Shown: positions 25,916 through 36,274, counted from the first letter of the stretch. The stretch: DNA of 64,000 nt from Psychroserpens burtonensis DSM 12212 (GCF_000425305.1 NZ_AUDE01000012.1:62001-126000); one strand, 5' to 3'. Notes: generated from the letters alone by a model not told the origin. Translations and numbers: made by a program.

Positions 25916-26075
25916 AAGTTATTGTTTAATTATTTTTAGGTCTTATACAATTTTGCCAAATAAACATCGCATCAAATTGAAATACTTATATCTCTGAATA
26001 ATTACGGCAAATACATTTTTTTCAAGTTGCAAATATACAATCTCAACATAGGCCTTGTCAAGTAAAACGCAGTAT

Positions 26076-27302
26076 TTATTTAGAAAATTTGAAACCAAGG
26101 GTTTTTAAGTCGTCCCAAAACGTTGGATATGATTTAGAAACCACCCTGTAATCTTCAATAATTACATCTGTTTTTAAGGCTAATGGAGCAAATGCCATCG
26201 CCATTCTATGGTCGTTATACGTAGCAATAGCAACGTTTTTATTCAAGGTTACTGTTTTATGAAGCGTTAACGTATCTTCTGTAATATCAATTGTTGCTCC
26301 TAATTTTTGCAATTCATTTTGAAGCGCAACTAAACGGTCTGTTTCTTTAATTTTTAATGTATGTAAACCTGTAAGATGACACTTTAAACCCAAACCTAAA
26401 CATGTAACGGCAATAGTTTGAGCAATATCTGGTGAGTTATTAAGTTGAAATTCTACTGTATTGCTTTTAGAATCCTCCACTTTTTTAAGTAATATAGAAT
26501 CACCTCCAAAGACTGTTTTCACACCAAATGCTATATAAATATGTGCTAGTACAGAGTCGCCTTGTAACGATTCTTCTTTGTAAGACGTCAACTTTACTTC
26601 TGTTCCAATTGGACTTAAAGCCACTATGCTATAAAAATAAGATGCCGAAGACCAATCTGATTCTACGGTAAGACTTTCTGTTTTAAGAGCATCCTTTTTT
26701 GAATTGACCTTTATTACTTGATTTTCAAAGGTTGTTTGTATCCCAACTTGGTTTAATAAGTCAAGTGTCATATTTATATACGGAATCGAAGTGATTTTAC
26801 CTTCTAAGGTTAATTCTAGTCCGTTTTCTAAACGAGAGGCAATTAATAATAATGCTGAAATATACTGACTACTCACATTAGCCTTTAAAGTTACTTTATG
26901 CTTAGTAAGTTTTTTACCTTGAATCCTAATAGGCGGACAACCATAAGCCTCTGTATAAGAAATTTCTGCACCTAATTGATGTAAAGCGTCAACCAAAATT
27001 TCTATTGGTCGTTCTTTCATACGACTGGAACCAGTAAGCGCAACATTCCTGCCTTCTTTACTTGCAAAATAAGCTGTTAGAAAACGCATTGCAGTTCCTG
27101 CATGATGAATATCTAAAGTAGTTTCTTTAGAAGTTAAAGCCTTTTGCATCACTATTGAATCATCAGAGTTTGAGACGTTATTAATCTTTAATTCTGGATA
27201 TAATGCTTGTAGTAGCAACAATCTATTAGACTCACTTTTTGATCCCGTGATCGTGATGTTTGATTGCTCTTTAATTACAGATTTGTGAAGTTGTATTGTC
27301 AT
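26076..27302 (-). CDS. aroA: 3-phosphoshikimate 1-carboxyvinyltransferase (EPSP synthase)
   Basis: The start MTIQLHKSVI (27302) gives 408 residues; the frame extends nine codons upstream through a terminator hairpin. Motifs include ITGSKSESNRLLLLQAL (residues about 17-33), LDIHHAGTAMRFLTAYF and the C-terminal ATYNDHRMAMAFAPLAL. It makes EPSP for chorismate. It is separated from the other aromatic genes at 36-40 kb. The short leader is occupied by the upstream terminator's T-run. Confidence 0.95.
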   Translation of the reverse strand: MTIQLHKSVIKEQSNITITGSKSESNRLLLLQALYPELKINNVSNSDDSIVMQKALTSKETTLDIHHAGTAMRFLTAYFASKEGRNVALTGSSRMKERPIEILVDALHQLGAEISYTEAYGCPPIRIQGKKLTKHKVTLKANVSSQYISALLLIASRLENGLELTLEGKITSIPYINMTLDLLNQVGIQTTFENQVIKVNSKKDALKTESLTVESDWSSASYFYSIVALSPIGTEVKLTSYKEESLQGDSVLAHIYIAFGVKTVFGGDSILLKKVEDSKSNTVEFQLNNSPDIAQTIAVTCLGLGLKCHLTGLHTLKIKETDRLVALQNELQKLGATIDITEDTLTLHKTVTLNKNVAIATYNDHRMAMAFAPLALKTDVIIEDYRVVSKSYPTFWDDLKTLGFKFSK

Positions 27303-27331
27303 AAAAAAAATACTTGCTCGTTTTGGCAAGT
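27303..27331 (-). terminator. Terminator abutting the aroA start codon
   Basis: Arms ACTTGC and GCAAGT around an 8-base loop are followed on the minus strand by ATTTTTTTT and then directly by the aroA ATG. The structure would end the DUF3857-MazG transcript. Confidence 0.55.
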
Positions 27332-27351
27332 GGATAACTAGAGCGGAAGTT

Positions 27352-27678
27352 TTATTTTAATTTATCGTTATTGTGATGTCTGTCGTGGTCTCGTTTAGTT
27401 TTCAAATCCAATTTTTTATCGAAAGCACTTTGCAAATCAATACCTGTTTGATTTGCCAAACACAAAACTACAAAAACCACATCTGCTAACTCTTCTCCTA
27501 AGTCCTTATTTTTATCACTTTCTTTTTCGCTTTGCTCACCATATCGCCTTGCAATTATTCTTGCCACTTCACCAACCTCCTCTGTAAGTTGAGCCATATT
27601 AGTAAGCTCATTAAAATACCGTACACCATGTTCTTTAATCCATGAGTCAACTTCTAATTGTGCATTTTTGATATCCAT
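27352..27678 (-). CDS. MazG-like nucleotide pyrophosphohydrolase
   Basis: The 108-residue all-alpha protein has the Glu/Asp metal-binding pattern QLTEEVGEVARIIARRYGE (residues about 30-48) and DLGEELADVVFVVLCLAN (about 59-76). It probably hydrolyses aberrant or non-canonical NTPs or dNTPs. Its start is one base after the stop of the DUF3857 gene, so it is in that operon. The C-terminus is His/Asp-rich. Confidence 0.9.
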   Translation of the reverse strand: MDIKNAQLEVDSWIKEHGVRYFNELTNMAQLTEEVGEVARIIARRYGEQSEKESDKNKDLGEELADVVFVVLCLANQTGIDLQSAFDKKLDLKTKRDHDRHHNNDKLK

Positions 27679-27679
27679 T

Positions 27680-29695
27680 TTAAATCTTTTTAAGTACTAT
27701 CTTTTCACTTTCTTTTTCCATGGCTTGAGCAAAAAACTGTTTAAAAAACGTATAATTCTCAGGAAGTATTAACGAGGCGTTAATATTTAACTCTACATTA
27801 ACTTGAAGAAAACGTCCATTCTGATTCACTAAATATTTAAATTCACCTGTCTTATTTGCAAAATCTAGAGCTTGATTTTCTGGCAAATATTCAACATCAT
27901 AACCTTCAGGAAGCATAATATTAATCATGTATTTATCAGACATTGGGTACATTAAATCAATTGGTAATTTTCGTTCGTCTTGCTTAAATGGATTTTCTTG
28001 AGTATTCAAAAAGAGTAACGGAGAAAAGTACAGTTTATCGCCTATCTCTTCAAGTGCATTATCCATTGTATACTCGTAAGTGATTTTAATGGGCTCTAAT
28101 AAGCTATCCTCTCCTTCAACCTCCAAATTAGAAATAAGTACTTCACCTTTATCCTTTTCTAAAACCTTTATATAAGCTTCAGTACTTAAATCTGCATAAT
28201 TATCTCTATAACTTTTGGCGATATAATCAAACTTTTGCGACCTTACTTTTCCTTCCGCAGATAAATCTGAATTTATTTTAATATTCAAGCCTGTGATATC
28301 TCTAGATACTTTGCGTGGTGTCAAATCAATCCATGTAGAGCTACCATTTTCTCTAATCACCCTTCCTTGCCAATTTAAATCTCTTATAGGTAATGTATTA
28401 AAGGTCGCATTATCTCCTGTTGCATCTAATAACGACATGATGTCTTCATCTTCAACAAAACAAATAACATAGTTAAAACCATCTCTTGTAGGAAATAATG
28501 GAATCCCGTGACTCTTTGTACTAATCAATACGGGGTTTGCTATAATCCCTGCATATCTCAGCATTGATACTAACATTAAATTAATATCGCCTACATTACC
28601 AACCCCTTCTTTATAAGCTTTTCTAACACCAGCATCTGTTGAATAACCATAGAAGCCATTCCATTTAACCTTAACTTTTACATAATTATAAATAGCAAAA
28701 GCTTTTTGAGCATTACTCTCAAGATTAGCAGTTAAAGCATCTATCTCATCTTCATAATAACCAGATCTATCTAATTGTTCTCCAAAATCATCAGACTTAT
28801 AAATAGTTTTAGTTACTGCGTCCCATGAGCTTGATAAATTTTCATAAGGTTCATTAGGATATTTAATTGCTGTTAATTCTAATTTTAATTTAGCTTGATA
28901 GTTACCTAAATTATCTACAAAAGGCTCGTCTTTTAAAGCGGGTATATCTGTTTCATTGACTTTTATTACATTTTCGTTAATTGTAAATTGAGATACAGAT
29001 GTATCTGAATTTCTACTACCCAAACTACCATTAGAAATGCTTGTATTGGTTATAGATTCGGACTTTGTAGACGATGACTCCTCAATTTTTGGCAGATATG
29101 TAGTTTGAGGGTTCAAGACCTTATTATAAATAAAATACTCGGGTGTTTTTACTAAAACTTCTAAGACATTAATTGGGATGGTATATTGCAATTCCAAATC
29201 GTCTATTGCTAAAAATGGTGAAGATATCTCATATGTAAATTCCACAATACAGCCCTCTTTTATATTAGGCATTGTAAATGATTTCACCTTCCAAAATTTA
29301 TTTAATTCCTCATCAAAAACACCATCACTTTTAAGCTTATCGTCTTTTACTTTACCATCTACCAAATTATAGGTGTAGGCCTTAAGCTTATATAATTTTT
29401 CGCTTTCAGAATTCATCTTATCATACAACCTAACCTTCTTGGTAGCCCAACTAAAACCTTCTTTATTGTAAATTTTGATACGTTGATGAATGGTTCTAAC
29501 CTGAGTAAAACCGTCACCTTTACGATAATCAAATCGCACACTTTCCCTTTTAAATAAGAGAGCAGCATTCGCTGTTGGATCTTTAGGATGTACTTTTTCT
29601 GCCAATTCCTCCTTTGATACCTTGCCAAATTTAAAGTTCTGAGCTTGTAAATTACATACTATTAGCAATACAACTGCTATAATGATGGCTTTCAT
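27680..29695 (-). CDS. DUF3857 and transglutaminase-like domain protein
   Basis: The 671-residue exported protein (signal MKAIIIAVVLLIVCNLQAQ) has a DUF3857 domain (about 50-220), then a transglutaminase-like core (about 310-420) where AFAIYNYVKVKVKWNGFYGY lies. The usual catalytic Cys position near GVGNVGDINLMLVSML reads Gly, so peptidase or transglutaminase activity is doubtful; the following His region is SHGIPLFPTRDGFNYV. A DUF3858-like beta domain ends the protein. It is the second member of a tandem pair. Confidence 0.85.
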   Translation of the reverse strand: MKAIIIAVVLLIVCNLQAQNFKFGKVSKEELAEKVHPKDPTANAALLFKRESVRFDYRKGDGFTQVRTIHQRIKIYNKEGFSWATKKVRLYDKMNSESEKLYKLKAYTYNLVDGKVKDDKLKSDGVFDEELNKFWKVKSFTMPNIKEGCIVEFTYEISSPFLAIDDLELQYTIPINVLEVLVKTPEYFIYNKVLNPQTTYLPKIEESSSTKSESITNTSISNGSLGSRNSDTSVSQFTINENVIKVNETDIPALKDEPFVDNLGNYQAKLKLELTAIKYPNEPYENLSSSWDAVTKTIYKSDDFGEQLDRSGYYEDEIDALTANLESNAQKAFAIYNYVKVKVKWNGFYGYSTDAGVRKAYKEGVGNVGDINLMLVSMLRYAGIIANPVLISTKSHGIPLFPTRDGFNYVICFVEDEDIMSLLDATGDNATFNTLPIRDLNWQGRVIRENGSSTWIDLTPRKVSRDITGLNIKINSDLSAEGKVRSQKFDYIAKSYRDNYADLSTEAYIKVLEKDKGEVLISNLEVEGEDSLLEPIKITYEYTMDNALEEIGDKLYFSPLLFLNTQENPFKQDERKLPIDLMYPMSDKYMINIMLPEGYDVEYLPENQALDFANKTGEFKYLVNQNGRFLQVNVELNINASLILPENYTFFKQFFAQAMEKESEKIVLKKI

Positions 29696-29698
29696 AGT

Positions 29699-31603
29699 TT
29701 ATGTTTTAGAAATCAATACCATTTTAGATTTATCATGTTTAACCATTGTTGACATGAAGGTCCTAAAATCGTCGTACGCTTCTTTTGCGTAAAAGCCTTT
29801 GTTTAAAATTTGTGTTCGCCTGTATAATAATTTACTGTCTGATAATTTTTCAATAGAAAACGAATAACTCCCAAATTTATTAGAGATATCAACTGCGTTT
29901 GGCATGGCTTCAATATCAAAGTTTGCATCTATAGTAATGATAAATTCATCTACATCTTTGTACCCTCTTTCTACTTCAAAATCTAAAGTTCTCTTTTTAT
30001 ATCGCGTAGGAATTCGAGTTACTCTATTAAAGGCATTAGGCTGAAACAGTAAACGCTTACCACTTTTTATAGCAAAACTAGAAGAAGACACACTTACGTC
30101 CTCAATAAAAACAACACGATCTTTATCATTTGTGAATTTTATATTTTCTACGGAAAGGTTATTTATATAATCCCAATAGCCTTTAAAATGTAATTCTTGT
30201 TCTCGTAATGATTTATTTTGATTCCCTTCATGAAGCGCATATTGATAACCTTGAGTTTTAATCGTTACATCTGCTGAAATTGATCCATCCGAAGCAATAG
30301 TTATCATTGCATTTGTAGATTGCAAATTATCTTTTGTAGCATACACCGTTGTATGTATAATTTCACCTCCCTCTGGAGTAATCAATAAAGCATCTCTATC
30401 ATCTGTAAAACCAGCGGTAAAACCAAATGGATTTGTTTGGCTGGTGCATTCTAACCAAATATCTTTAGTCTCATTTGGTATGCATAATACTGCGTGGTTA
30501 CCCTCAGTAGCAGAAAATTCATTATCAAAACTGGTAATAGCTTTACCTCCATAAATAACTGCATAATAAGACGTTACACCTACCTCATCCAAAAGCGCTT
30601 TTGTATAATTAGACAAACCTTTACAATCAGCATAACCTAGGCGTTCTACATCTCCAGCCAGCATAGGTTTCCATCCTCCAATACCCACTTGTACGCTTAT
30701 ATAACGGGTTTTATTTTGCATGTAATTATAAACAATCTTTGCTTTCTCAGCATCTGTAGTTGCATCTTTAGCCAAGGCTTTAACTTCTTCTTTTATGATT
30801 TCTGGTATAACTTCTGTACCTGTTAACAGCTCGTCATACATCCATTTACCAAAATCTTGCCAGTTATTATTTAGACCTTTAACGCCTTCCATTTCAAAAT
30901 CTACTAGTGCTGCTCTTACCATGGGTGCGTAGCTTTTAAAAGACGGACTATAAGCTTCTGGTTTTATCGACTTTAGATTTTGAGCAGAATAATGGAACTC
31001 ACTATGAGTTTCAATAGCATAGCCATCAAGGTTGATTGCTTTAATCTTAACTTCTGTATCTGAGTTATTAATAATTTTATATTCTGAGTTTTCTGTGCTG
31101 ACATAAAAACCTCCAATAGGTCTCCAAGATGGAACGAAAGCTGTACTTCTATAATTTACCTGAGTTTCTATAACAATAGTATATGGATAATTTGTTGGTG
31201 TGTAATTCAAATACTTTACTCGATTATCTGAGTAAAGCGTCCCACCACTTACAGCACTTGCATCTTCAAAATCTTTTTCTCTATATTTCTTAATCTCCTC
31301 ACCATTGCTATCGTAGATTCTGGCTTCTAAGTTTTTAATCTTTCTATTGTCATCATACCCTACAACAGCACCTTGATCTGAAAGGCCATTTTCATTATAT
31401 ACTGTCACAATACGTTTATTGCTATATAAAAAATCATTGAAAGACTCAACCTCAATAAGTGTATTGTCATACCTAACAACTGCGTTAGCCTTAACTCTTA
31501 ATTGAATAGGAATTGTAGATGATTTAAGTAGTTCTTCATCTTGGGCATTTGTAGTGGTTGATAGTACTATTGCAAACAATATTACAGAGAGTTTTAAGGG
31601 CAT
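29699..31603 (-). CDS. DUF3857 and transglutaminase domain protein
   Basis: The 634-residue secreted protein (signal ending ATTNA or similar near residue 20) carries DUF3857 and a transglutaminase-like core with ERLGYADCKGLSNYTKALL, where Cys is in the catalytic place, followed by EGNHAVLCIP with the His. It differs from the downstream paralogue in keeping these residues. The paralogue starts three bases after its stop. Role unknown; family members are periplasmic or outer-membrane associated. Confidence 0.87.
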   Translation of the reverse strand: MPLKLSVILFAIVLSTTTNAQDEELLKSSTIPIQLRVKANAVVRYDNTLIEVESFNDFLYSNKRIVTVYNENGLSDQGAVVGYDDNRKIKNLEARIYDSNGEEIKKYREKDFEDASAVSGGTLYSDNRVKYLNYTPTNYPYTIVIETQVNYRSTAFVPSWRPIGGFYVSTENSEYKIINNSDTEVKIKAINLDGYAIETHSEFHYSAQNLKSIKPEAYSPSFKSYAPMVRAALVDFEMEGVKGLNNNWQDFGKWMYDELLTGTEVIPEIIKEEVKALAKDATTDAEKAKIVYNYMQNKTRYISVQVGIGGWKPMLAGDVERLGYADCKGLSNYTKALLDEVGVTSYYAVIYGGKAITSFDNEFSATEGNHAVLCIPNETKDIWLECTSQTNPFGFTAGFTDDRDALLITPEGGEIIHTTVYATKDNLQSTNAMITIASDGSISADVTIKTQGYQYALHEGNQNKSLREQELHFKGYWDYINNLSVENIKFTNDKDRVVFIEDVSVSSSSFAIKSGKRLLFQPNAFNRVTRIPTRYKKRTLDFEVERGYKDVDEFIITIDANFDIEAMPNAVDISNKFGSYSFSIEKLSDSKLLYRRTQILNKGFYAKEAYDDFRTFMSTMVKHDKSKMVLISKT

Positions 31604-31697
31604 AAAAAGCGTTTAAGTTCAGGTCGTTACCAAATATAGAAAATATACTTTAACAGTACGTGCGGAAAACCGTAAAGTCATCATAATTAATTAGCAG

Positions 31698-32210
31698 TCA
31701 GCTTTTATTTAAAAAAAAATGTATCAATAAAATGATACCACATGGTATTGCTATGTATTGAATCTCACTCAAAATGACTCTAACGCCCCATTCTGACAAA
31801 AACTTCTCAACTCCAATTGGCGACACTTTTATCTCCCTAAAAGGAAAGAAATATCGAGCATTATCAAAAGGGATTAAAAAACCCACACCTTCTCCTCCAC
31901 TGGTCATGGCATCTAATACCCCATGAGAAATAGTTGATAAAAATAAAACAACAGTAAAAATAAATGGCCTAGATTTTCCGAACAAAAAAGTAAGTAATCC
32001 AGTCCATAATAAAGCAAACAAAATAGAATGAGTAAAGCCTCGATGGCCTAAAGGATGTAAATAATCTATACCAAATAAAAATCCTAGAACGTCCAAATCT
32101 GGCAGTACAGAAGACCCAATGGCTAGAAAAACTAACAACTTACTAGATTTAGAATCTACAACTTTCGCAACGGTATAAGCCACTAAGCTGTGTCCAAAAA
32201 TTGATGCCAT
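31698..32210 (-). CDS. YdjM/LexA-regulated-type membrane-bound metal-dependent hydrolase
   Basis: The 170-residue membrane protein has the family motif GHSLVAYTVAK at the start and PLGHRGFTHSILFALLWTG (about residues 51-69), with His residues for metal binding, then LSTISHGVLDAMTSGGEG. It has four or five hydrophobic segments. Its start overlaps the dtd stop by one base. Substrate is unknown. Confidence 0.88.
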   Translation of the reverse strand: MASIFGHSLVAYTVAKVVDSKSSKLLVFLAIGSSVLPDLDVLGFLFGIDYLHPLGHRGFTHSILFALLWTGLLTFLFGKSRPFIFTVVLFLSTISHGVLDAMTSGGEGVGFLIPFDNARYFFPFREIKVSPIGVEKFLSEWGVRVILSEIQYIAIPCGIILLIHFFLNKS

Positions 32211-32662
32211 TACGCCTTATCCTTAGTGTCAATTATGATGGTAACAGGACCATCGTTGAGCATTTCCACTTTCATGTCTGCCCCAAATTGACCCGTTTGC
32301 ACTTTTTTACTTAAATCTATTTCTAATTGTTGTACAAAGGCTTCATATAGAGGAATAGCTAAATCTGGTTTAGCTGCGTGAATATAACTTGGTCGGTTTC
32401 CTTTTTTTGTACTCGCATGAAGTGTGAATTGACTCACAACAATAGCATCACCTTGGGTTTGAAGCAATGATGTATTCATAACACCATCATTATCTGAAAA
32501 AATACGAAGATTCGAAATTTTATTAGATAGCCATTTGATATCCTCTTGAGAATCATCACTAACAATCCCAAGAAGCACCAATATACCTGAATTGATATTC
32601 GCTACTTTTTGTCCGCCAATAGTTACTGAAGCTTTTAATACGCGCTGAATGACTGCTTTCAA
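32210..32662 (-). CDS. dtd: D-aminoacyl-tRNA deacylase
   Basis: The 150-residue protein has MKAVIQRVLKASVTI at the start, the SQFTLHA motif (about residues 78-84) and NDGPVTIIID at the C-terminus, all diagnostic for DTD. It removes D-amino acids (and glycine) from tRNA. It lies between rsgA and the membrane hydrolase gene. Confidence 0.96.
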   Translation of the reverse strand: MKAVIQRVLKASVTIGGQKVANINSGILVLLGIVSDDSQEDIKWLSNKISNLRIFSDNDGVMNTSLLQTQGDAIVVSQFTLHASTKKGNRPSYIHAAKPDLAIPLYEAFVQQLEIDLSKKVQTGQFGADMKVEMLNDGPVTIIIDTKDKA

Positions 32663-32729
32663 AATAATTAAGATTTAAAATTCAATATTCAGATGTACTG
32701 CAAATCAAATACCGCTTGCTATATACTAG

Positions 32730-33680
32730 TTACTTTTCTTCCCAATTATCAGTCCTATAGTGCTCGTCTTCACCTTCTAAAATTTTAAGATAGCTACGAT
32801 ATCTAGAATATGAAATCTCATCGTCCTCTAATGCGTCTTTCACTGCACATTTAGGCTCTTCTACGTGAAGACAATTATTGAATTTGCAGTGTTGTTTAAG
32901 TTTAAAAAATTCTGGAAAGTAATCAGCGACTTCTTCCTTATCTATATCCACAATACCAAAACCTTTAATCCCTGGTGTGTCAATAATTTTAGCATCAAAA
33001 CTCAAGTCAAACATTTCTGCAAAGGTTGTCGTATGCTGCCCTTGACTGTGTTGAGAGGAAATGGCTTTCGTTTTTAAATCTAATCCAGGTTCAATGGCAT
33101 TAACCAGTGTTGATTTTCCAACACCAGAGTGGCCAGCAAACATGCTTACCTTGTCTATCATTAATGCTTTGACCTTATCTATGTTTTTTCCTGTTTCCGC
33201 AGAAATACCAATGCATTCATATCCTACCTTTCTATATACATGAGCTAAATATTTCACCTCATCTAAAGTCTCTTGACTATACGTATCTACTTTATTAAAA
33301 AGCAATACTGTTTTTACATGATAAGCTTCTGCAGTAACCAAAAAACGGTCTATAAAACTTGTGAAAGTTGGCGGATTATCAATGGTAATTAACAAAAACA
33401 CTTGATCTACATTGGATGCAATAATGTGAGTTTGTTTGGATAGATTAACCGATTTACGAACAATATAATTAGAACGGTCATGAATCTTGTGGATCACGCC
33501 TGTTACATCATCATTATTGGTCTCCAATTCAAAATCCACAATATCACCAACCGCAATGGGATTCGTACTTTTAATACCTTTTAATCGGAATTTACCTTTG
33601 ATTCTGCATTGATAAGTAGCACCAAGATTAGTTTTCACGGTGTACCAGCTTCCTGTAGATTTATAAACGAGTCCTGTCAT
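32730..33680 (-). CDS. rsgA: Ribosome small subunit-dependent GTPase RsgA
   Basis: The 316-residue protein has an N-terminal OB domain, then the circularly permuted GTPase with LLFNKVDTY (G4), GHSGVGKSTLVNAI (G1) and IIDTPGIKGFG (G3). A C-terminal zinc-binding part has CKFNNCLHVEEPKCAV. It helps late 30S subunit maturation. A hairpin terminator separates it from the gene at 33,768. Confidence 0.96.
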   Translation of the reverse strand: MTGLVYKSTGSWYTVKTNLGATYQCRIKGKFRLKGIKSTNPIAVGDIVDFELETNNDDVTGVIHKIHDRSNYIVRKSVNLSKQTHIIASNVDQVFLLITIDNPPTFTSFIDRFLVTAEAYHVKTVLLFNKVDTYSQETLDEVKYLAHVYRKVGYECIGISAETGKNIDKVKALMIDKVSMFAGHSGVGKSTLVNAIEPGLDLKTKAISSQHSQGQHTTTFAEMFDLSFDAKIIDTPGIKGFGIVDIDKEEVADYFPEFFKLKQHCKFNNCLHVEEPKCAVKDALEDDEISYSRYRSYLKILEGEDEHYRTDNWEEK

Positions 33681-33717
33681 TAAAACAAAGATGCTAATAA
33701 TTAGCGTTTAAAACAAT

Positions 33718-33744
33718 AAAAAAAAGGCCATCACTTGATGGTCT
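33718..33744 (-). terminator. Terminator after the 553-residue protein gene
   Basis: A short stem around CCATCACTTGATGG with a T-run on the minus strand, just after the stop at 33768. Confidence 0.65.
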
Positions 33745-33767
33745 TTAATTCTATGTAAATTAAAATG

Positions 33768-35429
33768 TTAGTTTATGATCATACGACCTAACTTATCTTC
33801 AGATTTTCTTGAAGAGTAAATAAGATACTCTTTGTTGCTTTTTATATAATAAACTCCTGGTCTCAAGATTAATTGATCTTCTTGTAATTCTTCTGGGTCA
33901 ATTCTAGTGATATCGCCATTAACTTTATTAAAAGTGAAGGCTGTTGGTATTGCTTTGTTGTAGTTTCCTAATTTTTTAATCTCTTCAATATCTGTAATAC
34001 CTATATTTTTTTTGTTGTCATTAAAAACAACTGTAAGCTCCCCATTGGTGTAAATTGGAATAGCTCCTAAATACTCTGGTCCTTTTCCTAAAACCGCCAA
34101 AGGGATTGCAATACCTACTCCTACTGAAAAATTAGAACCATTTGAAAACCCATACATACCAATTGACATAGTGGTAAAGCTTGCTCTTTGGTCCTTGGCA
34201 ATGACATTTGCCCATTCTACAGACCCATCAGCATTTAATGATGTCACAATAATTTCATTGGTGAAAAATGTGATAGGAGTGAAACTAATACCAAGACCTC
34301 CAATACCAATACCTGAAGAACTCCCAATGATTGATTGTCTATATTCTGCAAGAAAAATTAAACCTCCATTTTCTTTTTCAATTAAACTATGCGTCGAATA
34401 GAAAGGTAGTATATCCTTATTCTTTTTAGCTCTGCGCTCTCCAATGAGTTTAACTTTCGTGTCAAAATCAAAAATATTAAATTTCAAGTTAGTGACTTCG
34501 TTTGAAGAGCCGTCTATAGTTGCTGAATAAATACCTTTTAATTTCCAATTTGCTTTTCCGCGCTTATTAACACTAGAATAAAAACCAACTAAATTGAGTG
34601 TATTATTTGCGGTCATTAACATTTCACAATTAATAACTTCTTTCCCTGTAAAGTCTATTTTAATAACTTCTTTATTATAGCTACTAGCTCCTTTAAAGGC
34701 ATGAACTTCAAATTTTTCAATATTCTTTTTTGCTTTTCTATCTCTATAACTTTCATTAATTACAAGAAAGATATCGTCTTCCTGAGTGATATCAAAATCT
34801 GAAATTGTAAATTCTAAATCCTTTCTATCTTCAAATGATACTTTTTCTAAATGCGATGTAACGATGTCTAAATTTTCATTAATAAGCTTAATTTCATATT
34901 GCATGATTTCCTCTTTATCAAATAGAGATGCATGCATTATTAAAAGTTTATCTAGATTAGGTGAGTATTTAAAATAGAAAGCACCTTTCTCTCTGTTTTT
35001 AGTAACCTTGGTTGAAAATAACTTTTTAGTGTTTGTTGTTAACTTTCCATCTTTAGAGATTTCTACAGCCAACAAATTATTAACTTTATTTTTTCTATCA
35101 TAAACGCTACCAATAATATAAATTCTATTATTTAAAACAGCGATTTCTTCAAAGTTTGGTTCTTTATCAATAAAATCATCCATTTCAATTTCATTAACAG
35201 AAATTAAATCCATGTCTACAGAACTAAACACTTTAATATAAAAGTTTTTCCCTTTGGTTGCTAAGGTGTAAATTTTACCATTAGTCTCTCCAGCTATTTT
35301 AACAATTTTTTCTTTGTCGGCCTCAATTTCTTTTCCGTGAGTAATTGTAATTGGCCCTAATTGTCCTTGAGCATTTACCGTAGTATAAGACACTAATATC
35401 AGTAAAATAAATGTAATTCTTTTAAGCAT
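33768..35429 (-). CDS. Secreted protein of unknown function
   Basis: The 553-residue protein has a signal peptide (MLKRITFILLILVSYTTVNAQ). The rest is beta-rich with many short strands. No catalytic motif is clear. A Gly-rich hydrophobic stretch (GSSSGIGIGGLGISFTPITF and MYGFSNGSNFSVGVGIAIPLAVLG) lies near residues 370-450. It may belong to a Bacteroidota-specific family of hypothetical proteins. It is a single gene with its own terminator. Confidence 0.75.
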   Translation of the reverse strand: MLKRITFILLILVSYTTVNAQGQLGPITITHGKEIEADKEKIVKIAGETNGKIYTLATKGKNFYIKVFSSVDMDLISVNEIEMDDFIDKEPNFEEIAVLNNRIYIIGSVYDRKNKVNNLLAVEISKDGKLTTNTKKLFSTKVTKNREKGAFYFKYSPNLDKLLIMHASLFDKEEIMQYEIKLINENLDIVTSHLEKVSFEDRKDLEFTISDFDITQEDDIFLVINESYRDRKAKKNIEKFEVHAFKGASSYNKEVIKIDFTGKEVINCEMLMTANNTLNLVGFYSSVNKRGKANWKLKGIYSATIDGSSNEVTNLKFNIFDFDTKVKLIGERRAKKNKDILPFYSTHSLIEKENGGLIFLAEYRQSIIGSSSGIGIGGLGISFTPITFFTNEIIVTSLNADGSVEWANVIAKDQRASFTTMSIGMYGFSNGSNFSVGVGIAIPLAVLGKGPEYLGAIPIYTNGELTVVFNDNKKNIGITDIEEIKKLGNYNKAIPTAFTFNKVNGDITRIDPEELQEDQLILRPGVYYIKSNKEYLIYSSRKSEDKLGRMIIN

Positions 35430-35516
35430 ATAATCTAGATATTGAATTTGAAAGAGAATTCTTTCACGAACAAAAATATACTTTTTATTGACTTTTTAGT
35501 TTAGATTGACAGTAAT

Positions 35517-36182
35517 CTACATTCTAATTACTCTTTTAGCAGCAATTCGAACCCCATTAGAAGACACACTAATAATATAAATTCCAGATGATGGACTTGA
35601 TAAATCAACAATAATATTAGACCTGAGCTTTCCTTCTGTTCCATTTAAAAGAATACGCCCTGTTATATCTGCTCCCATTATATTTACTTCAGAAACATCT
35701 TCTAAAAGCTTAATTTTAAAGATACCATCCTTTGATGGGTTTGGGTAGAGTTTAATGATTTCAGACTCGATTTTTCGCACTGAAGCGTCTTGAATAGCAC
35801 TTACACCACGACGTCCACACCCACATATAAGATAACAACTAACGGTAGTGCAACTTATTGCTCCTGTATGCGCATAAATTAATACTGAATCTAACTCCTC
35901 ATAGCTATCAAAAACCATATCAATTGTCGTTAGCTCACCTACTAAAACTTCTTTGGTCTTGTAACCTAAATAAGAAAACTGTAAGATATCTGTAGGATTG
36001 GCCTCAATCAAAAATTTTCCATCGTCATTTGAAGATGTTCCTGTTTTTGAGTTTTTAATAGTAATATGAGCTAAAGGTAATTGACCTAAATCATCTGAAA
36101 CTGCACCTTTAATGAGGGCCTGAGCAGATGTTCCTAATGCGATTAATACTGCACATAACACCAGTAATGTTAATTTCATCAT
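35517..36182 (-). CDS. Secreted protein with carboxypeptidase-like regulatory domain and type IX sorting tail
   Basis: The 221-residue protein has a signal peptide (MMKLTLLVLCAVLIALGTSAQ). A CarboxypepD_reg-like beta domain follows (residues about 24-95; LAHITIKNSKTGTSSNDDGKF). A Cys-rich segment (CTTVSCYLICGCGRRG) precedes a C-terminal type A sorting domain with LYPNPSKDGIFKIKL and GIYIISVSSNGVRIAAKRVIRM. It is therefore exported by the type IX secretion system. No catalytic domain is present. Confidence 0.87.
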   Translation of the reverse strand: MMKLTLLVLCAVLIALGTSAQALIKGAVSDDLGQLPLAHITIKNSKTGTSSNDDGKFLIEANPTDILQFSYLGYKTKEVLVGELTTIDMVFDSYEELDSVLIYAHTGAISCTTVSCYLICGCGRRGVSAIQDASVRKIESEIIKLYPNPSKDGIFKIKLLEDVSEVNIMGADITGRILLNGTEGKLRSNIIVDLSSPSSGIYIISVSSNGVRIAAKRVIRM

Positions 36183-36274
36183 ATGAGTTTTAAATTATGA
36201 ATCAAACCTAGATGAAATCTAGAATTTATAAAACCAATAGTGAGTAAAACATACTTTTGGGTGAGTATAACGCA

